A stretch of 64,000 nucleotides of DNA from Prosthecobacter algae (GTDB lineage Bacteria > Verrucomicrobiota > Verrucomicrobiia > Verrucomicrobiales > Verrucomicrobiaceae). Positions within the stretch are counted from its first letter, which is position 1, and every line of letters starts with the position of its first letter. Under the pieces are notes generated by a model. That model was not told the DNA's origin, made no database searches, and was given only the letters and a program-made list of their open reading frames with translations. Positions 1 through 9,340 of this stretch are shown piece after piece. Made by a program: the position numbers and the translations under genes. The stretch is taken from assembly GCF_039542385.1 (NCBI RefSeq), contig NZ_BAABIA010000009.1, positions 248,001-312,000 of the forward strand. The letters run 5' to 3'.

Positions 1-875
1 GCCACCTCGGCTTTCAGCGGTCCGCCCGTGACGACTGGCATCGGTCGCACATGCACCTGCGGCGCAGGCCGCCTATGCCGCCACCAGGCACGCAGAGTCA
101 GCAGGCTGCACACGCCTAGAGGCAGCGCTGGCAGCAGGCCTAGCAAGCTCACGGGATTGGCCCGTGTCATATCACTGTCCACCATCAGGACATGGAGCAT
201 CGGCCCCCAGACCAGCAGCATCCAGCCTGTGACCGCCGTCCACACCCACGGCATCGGGCGGTTCTTCGGCTGGATCCAGTCGCCCGCCCACTCGGGCTTC
301 CATCGCCAGGGTTCGTCCGGATACCGGCTCTGGATGGCATGCACTTTCCCACGCAGCAATCGGCCCTTCAGCCCAGCCCAGAAAAAGCTCGCCCCGACAA
401 GAGGAAACAGCAGCGGGAAAAGACTGGTGAACAGCAGCAGTGTCCAGCGGGCCTCCCGGAACAGCACCGACTCCTCAGGCCGAACCACACTCACATAGCA
501 GCGGAAAGCTCCGCCATTGTTTCGCGCCTCCATCAACACATTCGAGATCCGCTCCTGGTAGTCGCCAAAGTTGTCCGCACCCAGGCTCAGGGAAACCTTG
601 TCCCCTTTGTATTGGCGGTTCAGGTAAGTGTAGCGGTAGGTGGCCTGCGCCTCATTCATCAGCGTGTCACGGCTGGAGCCCGAACTGCGTCGCTCCATGT
701 GATCCCGCAAAGTGCTGCTCTCCAGAACGCAAGGCACCTCCACCCAGGCCCGGGCCTGATACCAGTCCCACAACATGCCCCAATAAAAGATCCCCACCCC
801 CAGCCCGCCCAGAATGAATGGCAGACCAAAAAGCAACAGGAAGGAACTGCTGGCGGGCTTGGAACGTGAGGCCAT
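1..875 (-). CDS. DUF3592-type membrane protein (3' end outside window)
   Basis: Reading the reverse strand from an ATG at 873-875 gives 291 uninterrupted codons that run off the left edge, so the C-terminus is missing. A membrane segment near residues 8-30 is followed by a roughly 90-residue soluble region (YRYTYLNRQYKGDKVSLG, then an 'FGDYQERI' stretch), a second hydrophobic segment after 'EESVLFREARWTLLLF', and two more around 'WVWTAVTGWMLLVWGP' and 'LLGLLPALPLGV'. This order matches DUF3592 proteins, whose function is unknown. The gene is divergent from the one at 1108. Assignment to the family is from pattern memory only; the reading frame itself is well supported. Confidence 0.75.
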   Translation of the reverse strand, partial: MASRSKPASSSFLLLFGLPFILGGLGVGIFYWGMLWDWYQARAWVEVPCVLESSTLRDHMERRSSGSSRDTLMNEAQATYRYTYLNRQYKGDKVSLSLGADNFGDYQERISNVLMEARNNGGAFRCYVSVVRPEESVLFREARWTLLLFTSLFPLLFPLVGASFFWAGLKGRLLRGKVHAIQSRYPDEPWRWKPEWAGDWIQPKNRPMPWVWTAVTGWMLLVWGPMLHVLMVDSDMTRANPVSLLGLLPALPLGVCSLLTLRAWWRHRRPAPQVHVRPMPVVTGGPLKAEV

Positions 876-1107
876 GGGAGAACGGGGATGAAGGTGGACA
901 GACTGTTCCACCTGTTGAAGCGACGATGTTATCTAGGAGTTCAGATGGATGGCGATTGCAATTTTTGTCTATTCCTACACTCCACGCAGGCAGCAAGCCT
1001 CCTTAACCAGCGGCTTCATTCTCGCAACAGCCTGCCTGCGGCGATGATGGCCTCGACGAACCCCAAACTGTGGTTTACACCCTGGTCACACCTCTTCACC
1101 TCTACGC
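876..1107. other. Divergent intergenic region
   Basis: This 232-bp gap separates two divergently transcribed genes and must carry both promoters. I see no convincing operator or RNA structure in it. Confidence 0.4.
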
Positions 1108-1809
1108 ATGCCCACCTCTGATTTTCATGCTTTTGGCCCCAGTCATCTGGCTGTTTTGGGCATCTGTCTCGGGTTGCTGCTGCTGCTGACAGGGCTGCGT
1201 CGTTTAAAGCCGGAAGTGGCCGTGTGGGCAGAGCGGGCACTCGCCCTGGTACTGCTGACTCACTGGCCGCTTGTGGCCCTGAATCACTGGCTGCAGGGCA
1301 CGTCGGAGTGGGGCAACAGCCTGCCCCTGCATTTGTGCGATGTAGCGGGCATCAGCGGTGGCATCGCCCTGCTGACGCGCAACCGGCTCGCTGCGGAAAT
1401 TGTCTATTTCTTCGGTCTGGCCGGGACATTGCAGGGGCTCATCACGCCCAATCTGGATCAGGACTACCCAGCCTTCCGCTTCTATGCTTTTTTCGTTCTG
1501 CACGGGGGCGTGGTGGTGGCGGCACTGCATGTGGTGACCTCCTTGGGCTGCCCACCACGGGAGGGCAGCGTGCCCCGCATGGTCGGGCTGACGCTGCTCT
1601 ACGCACTGGTGGTGGGGCTGGTAAACACCGTCACCAAGGCCAACTTTGCCTTCCTCTGTGAAAAGCCTGCCCAGGCCAGCCTGATGAATGTGCTGGGCCC
1701 CTGGCCCTGGTACATCGGCAGCCTCGTGCTGCTCTGCGCCGTGTTTTACAGCGTGCTCTATGCGCCTTTTTTTGTGGCCCGGAAGCTGAGGGCACAAAAA
1801 ACCGCGTGA
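1108..1809 (+). CDS. TIGR02206/YwaF family integral membrane protein
   Basis: A 233-residue protein with about six to seven hydrophobic segments. The family hallmarks are visible: a 'LPLHLCD' motif near residue 73, conserved 'GTLQGLITPNL' around residues 109-119, an 'F..HG' motif (FVLHGG) around 132-137, and 'NFAFLCEKP' near 180. These match the YwaF/TIGR02206 family (related to eukaryotic TMEM164), inner-membrane proteins of unsettled biochemical role. The ATG at 1108 is the first plausible start and gives a normal family length (about 230-240 residues). It is likely monocistronic or cotranscribed with the next gene about 90 bp downstream. Confidence 0.85.
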   Translation: MPTSDFHAFGPSHLAVLGICLGLLLLLTGLRRLKPEVAVWAERALALVLLTHWPLVALNHWLQGTSEWGNSLPLHLCDVAGISGGIALLTRNRLAAEIVYFFGLAGTLQGLITPNLDQDYPAFRFYAFFVLHGGVVVAALHVVTSLGCPPREGSVPRMVGLTLLYALVVGLVNTVTKANFAFLCEKPAQASLMNVLGPWPWYIGSLVLLCAVFYSVLYAPFFVARKLRAQKTA

Positions 1810-1897
1810 CCCAGGGGGTGACATTGCCTGTTGCCTCCCTCCCGGCTGCATGGTAGCAACCACGCCCAATTCCAACCCCTTATTTGAACTCAGGCGA

Positions 1898-2395
1898 ATG
1901 AAAGCCCAACAAATCCTCCAGGCCATCGGACCCGAACTCCGCCAGCAGATTCTGACCTACCTGCAATCCGACGAGCGCCCGGCCTACCGCGCCGTCATCC
2001 AGTCCCTGGCCCAGGCCCGCAAGCTGCGCCCCCAGTTCATCCTGGAAAAATCCCGCGCCCAGCAGGCCGAGTGGCTGCTGAGCCAGCTCTACATGAAGAC
2101 CAATGACCCGGTGGCCGAGCAGATCCTCCAGATCTGGCTGCTGAAGTCCCAGGGTGCCATGCTCATCACCTTCCTCGATGCCGTCGGCATCCAGCACGAT
2201 GGCAAAGGCCAGGTGGATGAACTGCCAGAAGAGATCTCCGAAGACAAGGCCCAGGCCGGGATTGATGCCCTCCTCGCCCTGTATCCGCCTCAGCAAGCAG
2301 CCCTCTATCTGCACATGTTTCAGCTCCAGCGCACCGAAGGCTGGGCTGGCCTGACGGCTGCCATGGAGAAGACCGAGGCCATCAAACTGGCCTAA
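1898..2395 (+). CDS. Conserved hypothetical, helical cytoplasmic protein
   Basis: I do not recognise this protein. From the ATG at 1898 it has 165 residues; an in-frame ATG at 1850 would add 16 residues of low-complexity sequence, so I prefer the later one. It is soluble, rich in Gln, Leu and Ala, and appears almost all-helical (repeats such as 'RQQILTYLQ', 'AEWLLSQLY', 'AEQILQIWLL'). The central segment contains an acidic stretch (DELPEEISEDKAQAG). No catalytic motif is seen. A strong terminator follows directly, so this is the end of a transcription unit. Confidence 0.6.
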   Translation: MKAQQILQAIGPELRQQILTYLQSDERPAYRAVIQSLAQARKLRPQFILEKSRAQQAEWLLSQLYMKTNDPVAEQILQIWLLKSQGAMLITFLDAVGIQHDGKGQVDELPEEISEDKAQAGIDALLALYPPQQAALYLHMFQLQRTEGWAGLTAAMEKTEAIKLA

Positions 2396-2414
2396 CTGCT
2401 TCTGTTTAATGTCA

Positions 2415-2445
2415 CGGCCCTTCAGCGATGAAGGGCCGTTTTTTT
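2415..2445 (+). terminator. Rho-independent terminator
   Basis: A 9-bp perfect stem (2415-2423 with 2430-2438, six-base loop) is followed by seven T residues. It terminates the gene ending at 2395 and separates it from convergent dnaB. Confidence 0.85.
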
Positions 2446-2488
2446 GTGTCCGTGTTTCGCGATCCGGAAATCCGGCTTTGCCACACCT

Positions 2489-4024
2489 TTACGGTGACTC
2501 CGCCTCGCCCTCTTCAGGGAAGCGTTCCACGAAGCGCATCGCGTAGTCGATGAATCGCAGGGGCACGTCGTCGGTGGGGCCGTTACGGTTTTTGGCCAGG
2601 ATCAGCACAGCCTGGCCTTTCTTCCGTTCCTCCTCCTCTTCGGTGCCCACCTCCATCTTGCCGCCGGCATAGTCTTCACGGCTCAGCAGGCCCACCATGT
2701 CGGCGTCCTGCTCGATGGAGCCCGACTCACGAAGGTCTGAAAGCACCGGACGCTGCCCTTTGCGGGACTCCACCGCACGGTTGAGCTGGGCCAGCACGAT
2801 GACAGGCACGTTCAGCTCTTTGGCGATGCCTTTGATCCCGGCGGAAATTTCGGCAATTTCGATCTGACGGTTGTCCTGCGCACGGCGGCTGCTGGAAGTC
2901 ATGAGCTGAAGGTAGTCGATCATGATCATCTGGATGTCGTGCTGCTTCTTCATGCGCCGCGCTTTCGCACGCATCTCCAGCACGTCCAGACCCGGAGTGT
3001 CATCGATGAGGATGTTCGCCTTTTGCAGTTCACGGGTCGCCTTGGTCAGGGCCTCCATTTGCGCACGCGACATCAGGCCGCGGGAAAGATCCTGCATGGA
3101 AAGCTGCGCACGGGAGACCAGCAGACGTCGCACCAGCATGGTCGCGCTCATTTCGAGACTGAAGACCGCGCAGGCCTTGTCACAGTCCACCGCCACGTGC
3201 TCCACCAAGTTCATGGCCAGGGAGGTCTTGCCCATGGAAGGACGGGCCGCGATGACGAACATTTCACCGCCTTGCAGGCCGCTGCTCATTTGGTCCAGCT
3301 TGCTGTAGCCAGTGGAAAGGCCGCGTAACTGGCCCGGATGCTCCAGCATGTACTGGATGGAATCAATCGCCTCCGCCACGTGGGCGGACAAGGACTTCAC
3401 CCCGTCGCTCTTGCCATTGGTGGCCTCACGCACGGCCAGCACCCGCTGCTCGCTGTGGTCAATGAGGGTGTTGATATCCGCCTCCAGGTCACTTTTCCCA
3501 TGCTCATAAGAAGCTTCGATATTGAGGGAGCAGGCATGGATCATCTGGCGCAGCACGTGCTTGTCCTGGACGATCTTTTTGTAGTAGCTGTAGTGTGAGG
3601 GCACCGGCACAAAGCTGAACAGCTCCGTGATCATCGCCGGACCGCCCACGCGATCCAGCAGCCCCTGGTCACGCAGGGCATTCGTCACCATCACCGGATC
3701 CACCGGCAGGTTCTTGTCATAGAATGACAGGAGCATTTCATACACGGTGCGGTTCGCTTCGTGATAAAAAGCCGCCGCAGGCAAAGTCACCCGGCTTTCG
3801 CTCAGCCGCTCGTTCGGGTCCTGCAACAGGCTGGAGATGACCCCTTTTTCGGCCTCGTCACTGAAGGGCAGCGCACGGTTGATGTTCGCCAGCAATTCCT
3901 CGGCCGTCGGGATCTCATTGCGCTTGCGGCCAAAGGGATTGGCCTGCGGTTTGGCGGCAGCTTTGTCAGGGATTTCTCCTGGAGCTGCGGCGGCCTGGAC
4001 AAGGTTGGAAACGGATTCTGCCAT
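2489..4024 (-). CDS. dnaB: Replicative DNA helicase DnaB
   Basis: A 511-residue protein that unwinds DNA at the replication fork as a ring hexamer. The N-terminal DnaB domain begins near residue 50 (ALPFSDEAEKGVISSLL) after a 45-residue Pro/Ala-rich extension. The C-terminal RecA-like domain starts near 235 and contains the Walker A motif at about 260-267 (RPSMGKTS), 'FSLEMS', a Walker B region ending in 'MIDYLQLM', and 'LSDLRESGSIEQDAD' with the arginine finger region. The start at the ATG ending at 4024 is preferred because upstream codons lie in low-quality sequence outside the family. The gene is divergent from the cytochrome gene at 4172. It appears intact with no intein. Confidence 0.95.
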   Translation of the reverse strand: MAESVSNLVQAAAAPGEIPDKAAAKPQANPFGRKRNEIPTAEELLANINRALPFSDEAEKGVISSLLQDPNERLSESRVTLPAAAFYHEANRTVYEMLLSFYDKNLPVDPVMVTNALRDQGLLDRVGGPAMITELFSFVPVPSHYSYYKKIVQDKHVLRQMIHACSLNIEASYEHGKSDLEADINTLIDHSEQRVLAVREATNGKSDGVKSLSAHVAEAIDSIQYMLEHPGQLRGLSTGYSKLDQMSSGLQGGEMFVIAARPSMGKTSLAMNLVEHVAVDCDKACAVFSLEMSATMLVRRLLVSRAQLSMQDLSRGLMSRAQMEALTKATRELQKANILIDDTPGLDVLEMRAKARRMKKQHDIQMIMIDYLQLMTSSSRRAQDNRQIEIAEISAGIKGIAKELNVPVIVLAQLNRAVESRKGQRPVLSDLRESGSIEQDADMVGLLSREDYAGGKMEVGTEEEEERKKGQAVLILAKNRNGPTDDVPLRFIDYAMRFVERFPEEGEAESP

Positions 4025-4171
4025 GTCCCCGCAACCATGGAGAAAGGAGGGGGCAATGCAATCACAGCAAGCTGTGTATAACTTTCTTCGATTTGTGAAA
4101 AACTCCCGGCTGGTCACGAAGGTATCACTCTGCGTAAGATGCGGATTCTTTTTCCCGTTCCTTACGCCCCC

Positions 4172-6907
4172 ATGCTCCGACCATCCACTGCCCTTGCCCT
4201 CCTCGCCGGATTGACGGTGAGCGTCTTTGCAGCCAAGCCCGACAAGCCTGCCAAGAAAGAAAAGGAATTCGTCGCGGCCAAACCGGCCTTCACCCCGAGT
4301 GCTGACACACCTGCATTTGATCCCTCCAAGGTGACCCCACAGCACCTGGATACCAGCATGTTCAAGGTGCCCGAGGGCCTGGAGATCACCGTCTGGGCCA
4401 CCTCCCCCATGCTTTTCAATCCGGCCAACATGGATGTGGACCACGCGGGCCGCATCTGGGTGGCTGAAGGCGTGAACTACCGCCGCCACAGTGGCCGCAG
4501 CCGTGAGGGGGATGCCATCCGTGTGCTGCAAGACACCGATGGCGATGGCAAGGCCGATGAATCCCACGTCTTTGTGCGTGAGAAGGAGCTGGAGTGCCCC
4601 CTGGGCGTGGCCGTGTTTGACAACGTCATCGTCGTCTCCAACACCCCGAACATGATCGTCTATACCGACGTGAACCGGGACCTAAAATTTGATCCCGCAG
4701 TGGACAAGCGGGAAGTCCTCCTGAGTGGCTTTGAGCAAGCTCAGCATGATCACAGCCTGCACTCAGTTTATGCCGGGCCAGACGGCCGCTGGTACTTTAG
4801 CCATGGCAACTGCGGTGCCCAATTCAGCGACAAAAGCGGCAACACCTTCCGCATCGGCAGCGGTTACCTGAACAACCCCTATGTCGGCCAAAAGAGCGAC
4901 GACGGGCACGTGTATGCCGGTGGCTTTACCGCCAGCATCGACCCCAGCGGCCACAATGCCCGCATCATGGGTTACAACTACCGCAACAGCTACGAAGGCG
5001 TGCGTAACTCCTTCGGGGATATGTTCCTGAATGATAACGACGATCCACCGGCCTGCCGCGTCAGCCACCTCATCGAAGGCGGCAGCTTTGGTTTCTTCTC
5101 CCCCGATGGCAAGCGCCAGTGGCGTGCCGACAAACGCCCCGGCCAGACCATCCCCGTGGCCGAATGGCGGCAGGATGATCCCGGCAGCATCCCTGCTGGC
5201 GATGTCTATGGCGGCGGTGCCCCCACCGGCATGTGCTTTTATGAAAACGGTGCCTTAGGCGACAAATGGAAGGGCCTGCTGCTGAGCTGCGAGACTGGCC
5301 GCAACGTGGTCTTTGGCTACCTGCCCAAACCCGATGGCGCAGGCTTCAAGCTGGAGCGTTTTGACTTCTGCACCTCCAACACGACCGGTGTCTTCAAAGG
5401 CAGCGACTTCGTCGGTGGTGGCAAAAACCTGTCCGACGAAAGCCACACCCTCTTCCGCCCCAGCGATGTATGCGTCGGTGCAGACGGTGCCATCTATGTC
5501 AGTGACTGGTTCGACAAACGCACTGGTGGCCACCAGGACACGGACGAAACCTGCAGCGGCACCATTTACCGCATCGCCCCGAAAGGCACCAAGCCCCAGA
5601 CCGCGAAGATCAGCTTCGACACCACCGAAGGCCAGATCGCCGCGCTGAAGTCCCCGGCCAACAACGTCCGCCATACGGGTTTTGTGAAGCTCAAGGAACA
5701 GGGAGACAATGCCGTGGCTGCCGTTGCTACCCTGGCTGAAGACAAGGATCCCTACCTCGCAGCCCGTGCCATCTGGCTCCTGGCCCAGATGGGTGAAAAA
5801 GCCAGTCTGCGCATTCGCCCCTGGCTGGAATCCGACGATGAAAACAAGCGCCTCGTTGCTCTCCGTGCCCTGCGTGCCGCCGGTGGAGATCTGATGGATC
5901 TCTTCAACAGCATGTCTGCCGATGGCTCCGCTGCCGTCCGCCGCGAAGTCGCCGTCGCCATGCGCGATGTGCCCGTCGCCCAAAGCGGCAACATCCTGGT
6001 GGAACTGGCCAAACGCTACAGTGGCAAGGACCGCTCCTACCTCGAAGCCTGGGGCATCGGCTGCACAGGCAAGGAAGACGAAGTCTGGGCCGCGCTGAAA
6101 AAAGCTAGCAATGGCACCCCTGCCGAAGAGTGGACAGATGCCTTTGCCCAGGCCACCTGGCGCCTGCACCCCGCGGCCGCCGTTGAGTCCGTGAAGGCCC
6201 GAGCCGTTTCAGCCAAGCTCAGCCCACAGCAGCGCAAGCTCGCCCTCGACACCCTCGCCTTCACCCAGGATGCCAGTGCCGCCCAGGCCATGCTGGCCGT
6301 GGCCAAGGACAAAGAGTCCCCCATCCATGGCGACGCCATGTGGTGGCTGATCAACCGCAGCACCAACGACTGGAAAGACTACAACATCGCAGGCGAACTC
6401 AAGGCCCAGGGCATCTTCGATCCTGAAGCCGCCAAACTCGTCACCATCGAGATCCCACCGGCAACCCCCAGCCTCGTGAAATTGGAAGATGTGACGAAAC
6501 TCAAGGGCGATGCCAAAAACGGCTCCTCCCTCGTCGTCCGCTGCGTCATGTGCCACCAGATCAACAATCAGGGCGTCGAATTCGGTCCCAGCTTGCAGGG
6601 ATGGGGCCTCAGCCAGCCTACCGACATCATCGCCCAGGCCATTTTGGAGCCGAGCAAGGACATCGCCCACGGCTTTGATGGTGTGGAGATCGTCACCAAG
6701 GACGGCATCAAAATTCACGGCATGGTCCTGACCGAAGGCGATGTGCTCATCGTCCGCAGCATGGGCGGCCAGACGCAGTTTGTGCCGAAAAGCCGCATCG
6801 CCAGCAAAAAGAAAATGGACCGCTCCCTCATGCTCAGCGGCACCCAGCTCGGCCTCACCGCCCAGGACGTGGCCGACATCGTAGCCTACATGCGCCAGGC
6901 GGAGTAA
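4172..6907 (+). CDS. PVC-type secreted cytochrome/dehydrogenase with HEAT region and C-terminal haem c
   Basis: A 911-residue exported protein. A signal peptide (MLRPSTALALLAGLTVSVFAA) precedes a Lys-rich linker. Residues of roughly 50-470 form the 'membrane-bound dehydrogenase' propeller typical of Planctomycetes and Verrucomicrobia (IWVAEGVNYR, DTDGDGKADE, HGNCG). About 500-720 shows HEAT-like helical repeats (AARAIWLLAQMGE, RRLVALRALRAAGG-like). The C-terminal 150 residues are a cytochrome c domain with one CxxCH (CVMCH, near residue 791), so the protein binds one haem covalently. In the family it is thought to oxidise sugars or polysaccharides; the substrate here is unknown. An in-frame ATG at 4139 would add 11 residues before the signal. 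Confidence 0.9.
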   Translation: MLRPSTALALLAGLTVSVFAAKPDKPAKKEKEFVAAKPAFTPSADTPAFDPSKVTPQHLDTSMFKVPEGLEITVWATSPMLFNPANMDVDHAGRIWVAEGVNYRRHSGRSREGDAIRVLQDTDGDGKADESHVFVREKELECPLGVAVFDNVIVVSNTPNMIVYTDVNRDLKFDPAVDKREVLLSGFEQAQHDHSLHSVYAGPDGRWYFSHGNCGAQFSDKSGNTFRIGSGYLNNPYVGQKSDDGHVYAGGFTASIDPSGHNARIMGYNYRNSYEGVRNSFGDMFLNDNDDPPACRVSHLIEGGSFGFFSPDGKRQWRADKRPGQTIPVAEWRQDDPGSIPAGDVYGGGAPTGMCFYENGALGDKWKGLLLSCETGRNVVFGYLPKPDGAGFKLERFDFCTSNTTGVFKGSDFVGGGKNLSDESHTLFRPSDVCVGADGAIYVSDWFDKRTGGHQDTDETCSGTIYRIAPKGTKPQTAKISFDTTEGQIAALKSPANNVRHTGFVKLKEQGDNAVAAVATLAEDKDPYLAARAIWLLAQMGEKASLRIRPWLESDDENKRLVALRALRAAGGDLMDLFNSMSADGSAAVRREVAVAMRDVPVAQSGNILVELAKRYSGKDRSYLEAWGIGCTGKEDEVWAALKKASNGTPAEEWTDAFAQATWRLHPAAAVESVKARAVSAKLSPQQRKLALDTLAFTQDASAAQAMLAVAKDKESPIHGDAMWWLINRSTNDWKDYNIAGELKAQGIFDPEAAKLVTIEIPPATPSLVKLEDVTKLKGDAKNGSSLVVRCVMCHQINNQGVEFGPSLQGWGLSQPTDIIAQAILEPSKDIAHGFDGVEIVTKDGIKIHGMVLTEGDVLIVRSMGGQTQFVPKSRIASKKKMDRSLMLSGTQLGLTAQDVADIVAYMRQAE

Positions 6908-6934
6908 GTTTAGCCGCTTAAATACAGCTCCAAA

Positions 6935-6979
6935 GGGTGGGAAATCGTAGCCTTCGAGGCCGCATTTCCCACCCGTTTT
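6935..6979 (+). terminator. Probable terminator after the cytochrome gene
   Basis: An 11-bp stem (6935-6945 with 6964-6974) encloses an 18-base loop that itself contains a small GCCT/AGGC hairpin capped by TTCG. It is followed by GTTTTC, a weak T-tract, so termination efficiency is uncertain. Confidence 0.6.
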
Positions 6980-7103
6980 CATTTCTACAGACTTGCTTTT
7001 AGACAGTGTCTGCACCTTCCGAAGGCAGAAAGGATTCCCTTTCCCCCAAGAGTTTCACTTTTCATCCGCCAGATTGCCCCCATAATCGCGCGCTCAGACT
7101 TAC

Positions 7104-9050
7104 ATGGAACGCCGACCCCCTAAAACCGCCCCTTGGACCATCAACGACAGCGCCGACCTTTACGGCATTCGTGAATGGGGTCATGGTTACTTCGATGTCT
7201 CTCCCAAAGGCGAAGTCGTCGTTAACCTGAAGGATGGCAAGAAACCGAAGCCGGTTTCCTTGTCTGAAATCGTCAAAGGCCTGCGCGAACGCGGCACCCA
7301 GCTTCCGGTGCTGATCCGCTTTGGCGATCTGCTGCGCTGGCGCATTGACGAACTTAATGAAGGTTTCCACTCCGCCATCAAGGAGGCCAAGTACCAGGGC
7401 CTGTATCGAGGCGTCTATCCGATCAAGGTGAACCAGCAGCAGGAAGTCATCGAAGAGATCACCCGCTACGGTCGCAAGTATCATTACGGTCTCGAAGCCG
7501 GCAGCAAGCCGGAACTCATCGCAGCCCTGGCCTACATGCACGACCCTGAGGCCTACATCGTTTGCAACGGCTACAAGGATGAAGAGTTCATTGACCTTGC
7601 CCTGAATGCCCAAAAAATGGGCCTGCAGGTCATCCTGGTGCTCGAAATGCCCAGCGAGTTGGCCCTGATTCTGGAACGCTCGAAGAAGATGGGCGTGCGC
7701 CCGACCCTCGGCGTGCGTTTCCGCCTCAGCGCAGAGAGCGCCGGTTACTGGAGCGGCTCAGGCGGCGACGCCAGCGTCTTCGGCCTGAACATCAGCCAGC
7801 TCATGGGCGTGGTGGATCACCTTCGTGATCAGGGCATGCTCGACTGCCTGCGCATGCTGCATTATCACCAGGGCTCGCAGATCCCGAACATTCGCGCGAT
7901 CCGCCAAGCGGTGACCGAAGCCACTCGCGTCTATTGCGGCCTCGTCAAAGAAGGTGCCCGCATGGGCATTCTGGATCTGGGCGGCGGCCTCGCCATCAGC
8001 TATGACGGCTTCAAGGGCGCGACCTCAGCCTCCAGCAACTACGGCACCAAGGAATACTGCGCCGACGTCATCGAGGCCATCACCGAAGTCACTGCTGAAG
8101 CTGGCGTGCCGCATCCGGACATCATCACGGAATCTGGCCGCGCCGTTGTCGCCTACTATTCCGTCCTGGTGATCAACATCCTGGATGTGAACCGCTTTGA
8201 GCCAGGCCGTGGCAAGATCGAGCTGCACAAGGATTCTCCTCAGCTTCTCCACAACCTCGCCGAACTGCGCGAAGAATTCGGCAAGGATGCCTCCAAGCTC
8301 ACCCGCGACCGCGTGCAGGAGATCTACAACGACGCCGTCTATTACCGCGACAAGCTGCGCACCGAATTCAACTACGGCAAAGTCGGCCTTCGCGAGCGCT
8401 CCCAGGGCGAAGAAATGTACTGGTCCATCATGACCTGGATTTCCGGCAAACTGGAATCCGTAGGCCATGACGGCAGCCAGATGGAGCGCATGAGCACCGT
8501 GATGACGGATTACTATTACGGTAACTTCAGCGTCTTCCAGAGCCTGCCTGACTTGTGGGCCATTGACCAGATCTTCCCGGTCATGCCGATCCATCGCCTG
8601 AAGGAAAAGCCGACCCGCAACGCCGTGCTTTCCGACATCACCTGCGACAGCGACGGCAAGATTGATAAATTCGCCCACGGTGGCGAGATCTGCGGCAGCC
8701 TGCCCCTGCACGATCCCGACTTTGAAAAAGGTGAGGACTACATGCTGGGTATCTTCCTCGTCGGTGCCTACCAGGAAACCCTGGGTGATTTGCACAATTT
8801 GTTAGGCGACACCAACGTGGTGAGCGTCAGCATCGAAAACGGCAAGCTCAAGTATCGCCGCGAGCAGGAAGGTGACAGCGTCTCCGAAGTGCTCAGCTAC
8901 GTGGAGTACGATCCGAAGGACCTGGCCACTCGTTTCCGCAATCTAGCCGAAAGCGCCGTTGTCTCCAAACGTATCACCGCCACGGAGCGCCGTGAGATCA
9001 TGGGGGCCTACGATGCCGGTCTACGCGGCTACACGTATTTCGAAACCTAA
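7104..9050 (+). CDS. speA: Biosynthetic arginine decarboxylase
   Basis: A 648-residue PLP enzyme that converts arginine to agmatine, the first step of the agmatine route to putrescine and spermidine. The PLP lysine lies in 'YPIKVNQ' (K108). 'GLEAGSKPEL', 'LHYHQGSQI', 'LDLGGGLAISYDG' and 'ITESGRAVVAYYSVL' follow in the order of the fold-III decarboxylase family, and the 'CDSDGKID' segment near residue 515 carries the conserved active-site cysteine. Length fits the bacterial SpeA family (about 630-660). No agmatinase or agmatine deiminase is seen in the window. A small lipoprotein gene and an orphan PotA-like ATPase follow on the same strand. Confidence 0.95.
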   Translation: MERRPPKTAPWTINDSADLYGIREWGHGYFDVSPKGEVVVNLKDGKKPKPVSLSEIVKGLRERGTQLPVLIRFGDLLRWRIDELNEGFHSAIKEAKYQGLYRGVYPIKVNQQQEVIEEITRYGRKYHYGLEAGSKPELIAALAYMHDPEAYIVCNGYKDEEFIDLALNAQKMGLQVILVLEMPSELALILERSKKMGVRPTLGVRFRLSAESAGYWSGSGGDASVFGLNISQLMGVVDHLRDQGMLDCLRMLHYHQGSQIPNIRAIRQAVTEATRVYCGLVKEGARMGILDLGGGLAISYDGFKGATSASSNYGTKEYCADVIEAITEVTAEAGVPHPDIITESGRAVVAYYSVLVINILDVNRFEPGRGKIELHKDSPQLLHNLAELREEFGKDASKLTRDRVQEIYNDAVYYRDKLRTEFNYGKVGLRERSQGEEMYWSIMTWISGKLESVGHDGSQMERMSTVMTDYYYGNFSVFQSLPDLWAIDQIFPVMPIHRLKEKPTRNAVLSDITCDSDGKIDKFAHGGEICGSLPLHDPDFEKGEDYMLGIFLVGAYQETLGDLHNLLGDTNVVSVSIENGKLKYRREQEGDSVSEVLSYVEYDPKDLATRFRNLAESAVVSKRITATERREIMGAYDAGLRGYTYFET

Positions 9051-9066
9051 TTCCCATCCGGACATT

Positions 9067-9252
9067 ATGCGCAGCCTCTTCCTGCTCCTCATCGCCTCCT
9101 CCGTGCTTGCCTCCTGCATCAGCTTCCCACGGGCAGAGATGCAGGCCCGCGAGCGCCGTGCAGCCGCTGCTGAAAGTGGCGATGTGGATGGAGTGGGAGA
9201 GGCCCCGGTGATCAAAACCCGGAAAGACTTCCAGGAGCGCTATTTTCGTTAA
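9067..9252 (+). CDS. Small lipoprotein
   Basis: A 61-residue protein starting at the ATG at 9067, 14 bases after the speA stop. It has a short hydrophobic signal (LFLLLIASSV) and a lipobox LASC, with the lipidated Cys near residue 15. The mature part is charged and Arg/Glu-rich (AEMQARERRAA) and ends in 'KTRKDFQERYFR'. No family is recognised. Tight spacing suggests cotranscription with speA. Many Verrucomicrobia encode small lipoproteins of this type without known function. Confidence 0.65.
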   Translation: MRSLFLLLIASSVLASCISFPRAEMQARERRAAAAESGDVDGVGEAPVIKTRKDFQERYFR

Positions 9253-9340
9253 GGCGCAGGCAGGCAGACGAAGGTGAGTTGAAGGAAAGCCGTTTCCATG
9301 GCTTGCCACTCCTCGTGATGTGACATACAACAATGCCCGC

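Noticed and set aside
4025-4567. N-terminal extension of DnaB from upstream in-frame starts
   Set aside because: Upstream sequence overlaps the divergent cytochrome gene and shows no DnaB similarity.
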